Shown here piece after piece: positions 32,092-35,176 of a stretch of 35,176 bases of DNA. Where the stretch lies: IMG/VR virus record IMGVR_UViG_3300030451_001056, positions 1 to 35,176 of that record; one strand, given 5' to 3'. A program made the position numbers and the translations under genes. The stretch's first letter is position 1. Every line of letters starts with the position of its first letter. A model generated the notes under the pieces. The model saw nothing but the letters and a program-made list of their open reading frames with translations. It searched no databases and was not told the DNA's origin. Origin of the DNA: a virus.

Positions 32092-32189
32092 TTCTTTGCT
32101 CTCCTCTTGTATTTTCTTTTTGGTTTCGGTGGCTCATAACCCAAGATCACTTGCCTTACCAGTTCCATTGTTTTTATGAACTTGTTCAT
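32088..32189 (-). CDS. 33-residue basic micro-ORF
   Basis: From ATG 32189 the strand encodes MNKFIKTMELVRQVILGY followed by a strongly basic end (EPPKPKRKYKRRAKK). AAAGGAAAGGAC lies just before the ATG and its TGA overlaps the ATG of the 58-residue gene. It overlaps the end of the DUF1599-like gene in another frame by 56 bases. The clustered Lys/Arg tail could bind nucleic acid. Coupling signals at both ends are the evidence. Confidence 0.55.
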   Translation of the reverse strand: MNKFIKTMELVRQVILGYEPPKPKRKYKRRAKK

Positions 32190-32508
32190 TGTCCTTTCCT
32201 TTGTATTTATGTAGCATAGCTACCATTAGTAGAAGATAGTTGATGATGTCGCTCATCCTACCCTCTATTGGTTCTGCATACTCCTTACCAGTTTTAAAGT
32301 AACTGAATAAACTGGACGTATGCTTTTGTAAATATACAGATAGAACTTGCATAGGTGTAAGGTTCAATGTGTTGGCTATGTTCTCAAAGTTCCACAGTAC
32401 GTTTGTTTCGTGATTGCCTTCTGTATACTCAATTCGTTTCTCGTCTGAAAGTTTCAAGGTTTCTGTAAGGAACTTGTTTCTCAGAACTTCATATTCTTTA
32501 GCTGTCAT
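32134..32508 (-). CDS. DUF1599-like protein (nucleotide-modification-associated family?)
   Basis: This 124-residue, mainly helical protein includes TLKLSDEKRIEYTEGNHETN, LWNFENIANTLNLTPMQVLS and PIEGRMSDIINYLLLMVAML. The order R..Y....N....F.NI, then a long helix, a Lys-x-Glu/Pro segment and D..NYL resembles the DUF1599 family, associated in some phages with modified-nucleotide metabolism and related in fold to MazG-type enzymes. Whether this one hydrolyses nucleotides is not evident from sequence. Its start overlaps the upstream gene's stop by one base. Confidence 0.5.
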   Translation of the reverse strand: MTAKEYEVLRNKFLTETLKLSDEKRIEYTEGNHETNVLWNFENIANTLNLTPMQVLSVYLQKHTSSLFSYFKTGKEYAEPIEGRMSDIINYLLLMVAMLHKYKGKDNEQVHKNNGTGKASDLGL

Positions 32509-32801
32509 TATCCCGCCTCACTATCTTTTCTTTCCCACTCTAGTGCTTCTTGGTCTAGCTCTTCCTCTAGTTTCATTAACTCCCTTTCCTCTATTAGCTT
32601 TTTTGCTGACTCTAGTTTCTCTTCTTCTGTTCCATCCCAACCTTCTAGGTGGTCATCCTCAATGCACCTCAATGCCCATTGAATATCAATGTCGGTGTCT
32701 ATTTCTTCTAACCTACTCTCCAGTTCAGCAAGTTTCTCAAAGTGTCCAGTTTCTGTAATGTTACCCATTTGTTTCTCCTTCTTTTTCATTGGATATGGCA
32801 T
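32508..32801 (-). CDS. Charged coiled-coil protein, unknown
   Basis: The 97-residue frame from ATG 32801 (MPYPMKKKEKQMGNITETGH) has AAGGAG seven bases before it. A second start, ATG 32768 (MGNITETGHFEK), also has AAGGAG at a good distance. The upstream frame reaching 32930 is inside the nuclease gene and is rejected. The body is Glu/Leu/Lys-rich and helical (FEKLAELESRLEEIDTDIDI, EREL MKLEEELDQ, with EEKLESAKKLIEE). A coiled coil is likely; the acidic nature suggests protein rather than DNA binding. Confidence 0.5.
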   Translation of the reverse strand: MPYPMKKKEKQMGNITETGHFEKLAELESRLEEIDTDIDIQWALRCIEDDHLEGWDGTEEEKLESAKKLIEERELMKLEEELDQEALEWERKDSEAG

Positions 32802-32834
32802 GTATACGCTCCTTGTTGTTATAAGTTCCCATTT
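32801..32834 (-). promoter_or_regulatory. Promoter-like motif, copy D
   Basis: GGGAACTTAT... with GGAAC, 17 bases, then GTATACA on the minus strand, at the end of the 32833-33309 gene. The spacing equals copies A and C. The box overlaps the ATG at 32801; if used as a promoter the product would start at the ATG 32768 instead. The AAGGAG site inside the spacer argues for mere coincidence. Confidence 0.3.
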
Positions 32835-33309
32835 AGTTTGGCAACTCGTAAAAATCTTTTGCCCATCTTCTTTTGTTCTGATTCTGAAAGTTACCATTTT
32901 TCTGTGCCTTGACTGGATCGTAGAAAGCAAACTCTCTGTGGTACTCCTTCCCTTTTAGTTCTTTGGGTTGTGGGTAGAAGATGACATTCTCTGTATCCCC
33001 TTCAAGTGGTACTGCAATATAATCACAATGATTCGGTGTAATCTTCACCCGTAGCGATGTCCCGTAGCTAGTCTCTGATACTCGTGTATTGTACTTGACT
33101 TGTATGGTTCTCCACCTGTTCATTAACATTCTTTGTCCCCACCTCTTTGGTTTGCATACGACCATATCTACTCCGAGGTCTACTTCAGGTCGGGTAACAA
33201 TAAATCCGTTCTTCAGGAAGAGATTAGAGACGTTATTCTCTCCAATCATTCCTTGTACCATTGTGCCTACGTCTAAGGTAGTGGTGCTTTTATATCGTTG
33301 TTTCTTCAA
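32833..33309 (-). CDS. PD-(D/E)XK nuclease-like protein (PDDEXK_5-like)
   Basis: The product has 158 residues. Residues 20-75 (GMIGENNVSNLFLKNGFIVT, then RPEVDLGVDMVVCKP and TIQVKYN) have the pattern of small restriction-like nucleases related to intron endonuclease types: an N-terminal Glu helix, Asp48, then Gln70-x-Lys72 in the place of Glu-x-Lys. The Gln variant is tolerated in some members of the fold. The ribosome site is AAAGGAG, seven bases before the start, after promoter-like copy C. It may cleave host or competing DNA, or take part in recombination. Confidence 0.6.
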   Translation of the reverse strand: MKKQRYKSTTTLDVGTMVQGMIGENNVSNLFLKNGFIVTRPEVDLGVDMVVCKPKRWGQRMLMNRWRTIQVKYNTRVSETSYGTSLRVKITPNHCDYIAVPLEGDTENVIFYPQPKELKGKEYHREFAFYDPVKAQKNGNFQNQNKRRWAKDFYELPN

Positions 33310-33330
33310 TTTTAACTCCTTTGTTTATTA

Positions 33331-33365
33331 CTTATACTACGTTGTGTTTGATTGGTTCCAATTTA
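33331..33365 (-). promoter_or_regulatory. Promoter-like motif, copy C (AATTGGAAC-N17-GTATAAG)
   Basis: TTGGAA (33361-33356) and TATAAG (33336-33331) on the minus strand are 19 bases apart, just as in copy A. The site is intergenic, about 22-50 bases before the nuclease-like gene 32833-33309. AAAATAA precedes it as in the other copies. Confidence 0.5.
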
Positions 33366-33367
33366 TT

Positions 33368-33862
33368 TTAATAATGCACATCTGCGGGTACTACATACAC
33401 ATTCAAGTCTTTGTAGTGTTTGTTTCCCCACTTGTTAAGTACGTTGTCTAAATGTTCTCTATCTTTTATTCCTTCTCCATCTCCATCGTACAACCAAACA
33501 CTATCTCCATAATAATCTCCCACAGATTTGTAGTGATACTGAAGCCAATCTTTTCTGATACCTCGCATGATTTCTGTAACACTCTTACCTTCTGTAACTT
33601 CCTTTATCTTTCGTAAGTGGTACCGCATATCTCGTAGTGTGGCACTCCATCCTTCTACCACCATCTTACGCCCTATCTTGCTTTTTATGTCTGCCACTGC
33701 GGGATACTTACCTCCCCAGTATGACGTGCCACCATTGTCAAACATATCGTAGTAATCAAATGGTCTCTGTCCTTCACATAAGTTCTGAAAGGTATCCTCT
33801 GCTTTAGAAAGTGCTTCCTTCTCAGAATTAGCGTAGACTATGTTTCTTATTATCATATGCAT
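33368..33862 (-). CDS. Conserved-looking protein, unknown
   Basis: This 164-residue protein is rich in aromatic residues, Gly and Asp. It begins MHMIIRNIVYANSEKEALSK, a small alpha-beta motif (strand, S..EA..KAE), followed by a Tyr/Gly-rich region (GGTSYWGGKYPAVADIKSKI), a basic helix (RYHLRKIKEVTEGKSVTEIM) and a C-terminal motif (LDNVLNKWGNKHYKDLNVYV ending VPADVHY). The YANSEKEAL start is like those of several small phage proteins here. SD is AAAAAGGAG. I recognise no family. Confidence 0.55.
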   Translation of the reverse strand: MHMIIRNIVYANSEKEALSKAEDTFQNLCEGQRPFDYYDMFDNGGTSYWGGKYPAVADIKSKIGRKMVVEGWSATLRDMRYHLRKIKEVTEGKSVTEIMRGIRKDWLQYHYKSVGDYYGDSVWLYDGDGEGIKDREHLDNVLNKWGNKHYKDLNVYVVPADVHY

Positions 33863-33863
33863 T

Positions 33864-34022
33864 TTATTTACTCCTTTTTGTTATTGTAATATCCTTTAAT
33901 AATTTTTTACATATCCAAGCATACAGTACCTGAGAATCTATTTTGCTGTTCTTTAGTCTTTTATGTTCTGTATTTAGATACAATACAAATTCATTACGAT
34001 TCATATCTTTTACTTTCTTCAT
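33864..34022 (-). CDS. Small basic protein, unknown
   Basis: ATG 34022 overlaps the upstream stop (TAATG) and gives 52 residues, MKKVKDMNRNEFVLYLNTEH then KRLKNSKIDSQVLYAWICKK. The longer frame to 34073 lies within the previous gene and is rejected. The protein is helical and basic with a single Cys. No family or motif is visible. Confidence 0.5.
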   Translation of the reverse strand: MKKVKDMNRNEFVLYLNTEHKRLKNSKIDSQVLYAWICKKLLKDITITKRSK

Positions 34023-34324
34023 TAGACCACCTCCCCATCGTGTTCTCGTATTGCCTCTTGTCGCTCCTCCCACAGATGTGTAGCCACTTCGTAGAAGTTG
34101 ACCTCTTTTATAGAACTGTTCACCATGTCTCCTATAAAGCCATGTGTGTCATACACACTAGCCATATCACACGCCCACTCTTCTAGTCTTTTACTGAGTT
34201 CGTACTCATCTAGGGAATCAAACGCCATTTCTAAAGCGTGGCTGTGATCCTCCTCTTCGTTTGTAATCCACAAATTAAAGTTCCATGTCTCATAATTTGT
34301 CCATCCGTTGTATTTGTTACTCAT
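34022..34324 (-). CDS. DUF7249-like protein
   Basis: The 100-residue product starts MSNKYNGWTNYETWNFNLWI. The NGWTNYETWN..LW motif is a hallmark I associate with DUF7249, a widespread small phage/plasmid family of unknown function. The rest is acidic and helical (HSHALEMAFDSLDEYELSKR, VATHLWEERQEAIREH). The start has GGGAG in front and overlaps the upstream stop by one base. Occurrence in many early phage regions suggests a role in host interaction or defence escape, but that is not established. Confidence 0.7.
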   Translation of the reverse strand: MSNKYNGWTNYETWNFNLWITNEEEDHSHALEMAFDSLDEYELSKRLEEWACDMASVYDTHGFIGDMVNSSIKEVNFYEVATHLWEERQEAIREHDGEVV

Positions 34325-34527
34325 TATTTACTCCCTTGTTTATTTAACTTTAAAAACCTTTTACCCAAAAATCTACAAACCAAAACATCCCCATCTACTA
34401 CAAGTTGTTTGGTAGCTGTTACAATATCCTCTCTTGACTCCCCTAAATCTCTCGCTACTTGCAACATACTTATACTGCCATTGTTGTCTGTTTGTTTTTT
34501 ATACATTCCCAATAATATTCTTTTCAC
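34324..34527 (-). CDS. Small winged-helix-like protein, GTG start
   Basis: The 67-residue product from GTG 34527 has GGGAG six to eight bases before it. Residues 17-60 (GSISMLQVARDLGESREDIV, then TATKQLVVDGDVLVCRFLGK) have the pattern of a winged helix-turn-helix: helix, turn helix with Glu-Ser-Arg, then a two-strand wing. It may be a DNA-binding regulator of early transcription. Promoter-like copy B lies 23-56 bases upstream, making it the first gene of a unit. Confidence 0.55.
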   Translation of the reverse strand: MKRILLGMYKKQTDNNGSISMLQVARDLGESREDIVTATKQLVVDGDVLVCRFLGKRFLKLNKQGSK

Positions 34528-34549
34528 TTTTTTACTCCCTTGTTTACTT

Positions 34550-34583
34550 ATCTAACTACACTATTTGTTAAAAGTTCCAAATT
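34550..34583 (-). promoter_or_regulatory. Promoter-like motif, copy B
   Basis: The minus strand has AATTTGGAAC (34583-34574), then 17 bases, then GTTAGAT at 34556-34550. The upstream 14-base AATTTGGAACTTTT is identical to copies near 30940 and 29764; the -10 box is weaker than in A and C. It is intergenic, before the winged-helix gene. Confidence 0.45.
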
Positions 34584-34595
34584 ATTTTTCTGTGC

Positions 34596-34844
34596 TTATC
34601 GCCTATCTATTTTATAATCAATTTCAAACTTTAAACACTTTTGTTCACGCTCTACACTATCGCTATGTTTTGATATGTTTATTAAGCTATGATGTACTAT
34701 CTTAACATCGTCCTCTATATTCCAACTAAAAGAAAATTTATATAAATCCTCTTCTTTGTGCTTGTCCATTAACAAGCAAGTAACAAGACTATCCATTGTG
34801 TTACTGTATAAATCGTTTATGCTTATTATAATTGTTTCTTTCAT
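34596..34844 (-). CDS. Small protein, unknown
   Basis: The product has 82 residues: a hydrophobic strand and helix (MKETIIISINDLYSNTMDSL, TCLLMDKHKEEDLYKFSFSW), then SLINISKHSDSVEREQKCLK. It is preceded by a hairpin and GGGAGAAATAAA, the same leader as the gene at 34904. There is no membrane segment or Cys cluster. No family is recognised. Confidence 0.5.
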   Translation of the reverse strand: MKETIIISINDLYSNTMDSLVTCLLMDKHKEEDLYKFSFSWNIEDDVKIVHHSLINISKHSDSVEREQKCLKFEIDYKIDRR

Positions 34845-34856
34845 TTTATTTCTCCC

Positions 34857-34883
34857 AAAGGGGATGCATTACACACCCCCTTT
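34857..34883 (-). other. Hairpin upstream of ribosome site of 34596-34844
   Basis: AAAGGGG (34857-34863) pairs with CCCCTTT (34877-34883) around a 13-base loop. GGGAGAAATAAAATG of the gene follows at once on the minus strand. Same arrangement as at 35111-35138. Confidence 0.55.
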
Positions 34884-34903
34884 AATTTCTGTAAGTTAGT
34901 TTA

Positions 34904-35098
34904 TTATCTTTTAAAATAAGAAAGGTCTTCTGTAATTCTTGAGTACAATGTATTTCTTTTTATACTTGTTTCCCACTTCTTACTTAAATCTAAATTATCA
35001 ACTACCCACCAATAACAATCTTTATAGGTGTCAAAAGTTTTATAATACCTTTCATCATCAGATTTATTATAGATGTAATATGTTTGTATTTTATGCAT
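34904..35098 (-). CDS. Small Tyr/Trp-rich protein, unknown
   Basis: The product has 64 residues (MHKIQTYYIYNKSDDERYYK, TFDTYKDCYWWVVDNLDLSK, KWETSIKRNTLYSRITEDLS). It is rich in aromatic and charged residues and has an alpha-beta look. The leader is a hairpin then GGGAGAAATAAAATG. No family is recognised. Confidence 0.5.
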   Translation of the reverse strand: MHKIQTYYIYNKSDDERYYKTFDTYKDCYWWVVDNLDLSKKWETSIKRNTLYSRITEDLSYFKR

Positions 35099-35110
35099 TT
35101 TATTTCTCCC

Positions 35111-35138
35111 AAATGGGAGCGTTTAAACACTCCCATTT
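35111..35138 (-). other. Hairpin upstream of ribosome site of 34904-35098
   Basis: AAATGGGAG (35111-35119) pairs perfectly with CTCCCATTT (35130-35138) around a 10-base loop that contains the palindrome GTTTAAAC. GGGAGAAATAAAATG follows on the minus strand. The final 38 bases of the window hold no gene that I can support. Confidence 0.6.
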
Positions 35139-35176
35139 ATATTATTTATTGTTAGGCTATCTCCATTTGAGATACA

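Noticed and set aside
32801-32930. Upstream extension of the coiled-coil protein to 32930
   Set aside because: It lies inside the nuclease gene; ATG 32801 has AAGGAG in front.

Overview
The window is part of the genome of a double-stranded DNA tailed phage, AT-rich (by eye well below 45% GC) and densely packed. Virion genes run rightwards from base 1 to 25208 and a block of small early-type genes runs leftwards from the right edge down to 25215. There is a P22-like portal, several short head-to-tail adaptors, a long fibre and three very large internal or ejection-type proteins. No tape-measure, sheath or tail-tube gene is recognisable, so a podovirus-like, short-tailed particle is the best reading. 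A lipoprotein plus a membrane-anchored coiled-coil protein (possible spanin pair) suggests a Gram-negative host. Ribosome binding sites are strong AAGGAG types. The low GC and the overall gene style recall environmental (marine) phages, but that is inference. I see no integrase, tRNA, CRISPR array or insertion sequence. DNA polymerase and helicase are not in this window.

Rightward late region. 1-690 is the C-terminal nuclease part of the large terminase, cut by the window edge. It is followed by portal (apparently starting at an ATT codon), scaffold-like protein, major capsid protein, a probable decoration protein, a hairpin, a zinc-ribbon protein, three head-tail adaptor-like ORFs (two look like halves of one adaptor), and a 1105-residue fibre with YadA-head-like repeats and a C-terminal S74 self-cleaving chaperone. 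Next comes a run of small genes (10647-13324) that includes membrane, lipoprotein, coiled-coil, MscS-like and XhlA/holin-like products and is the probable lysis/envelope cassette. Then come a 902-residue tail protein, a 226-residue structural protein, and three ejection-type proteins of 567, 322 and 1924 residues. The last has a putative peptidoglycan hydrolase domain near its N-terminus.

Leftward early region. About 30 genes, mostly under 150 codons, are chained by ATGA/TAATG overlaps. Recognisable products are a Cas4/RecB-like Fe-S nuclease, three further PD-(D/E)XK-type nucleases (one with its catalytic Glu replaced), an HNH protein with zinc knuckles, a DUF1599-like protein, a DUF7249-like protein, a small winged-helix protein and several zinc ribbons. 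Four genes with at most 58 codons were found by reading the strand directly: 26544-26714, 31524-31655, 31915-32091 and 32088-32189. Two regulatory patterns recur. One is a promoter-like motif AATTTGGAAC-N17-GTATAAG in front of leftward genes. The other is a set of GC-rich hairpins placed just upstream of Shine-Dalgarno sequences. The two arms converge at 25208/25215 with only six bases between stop codons.
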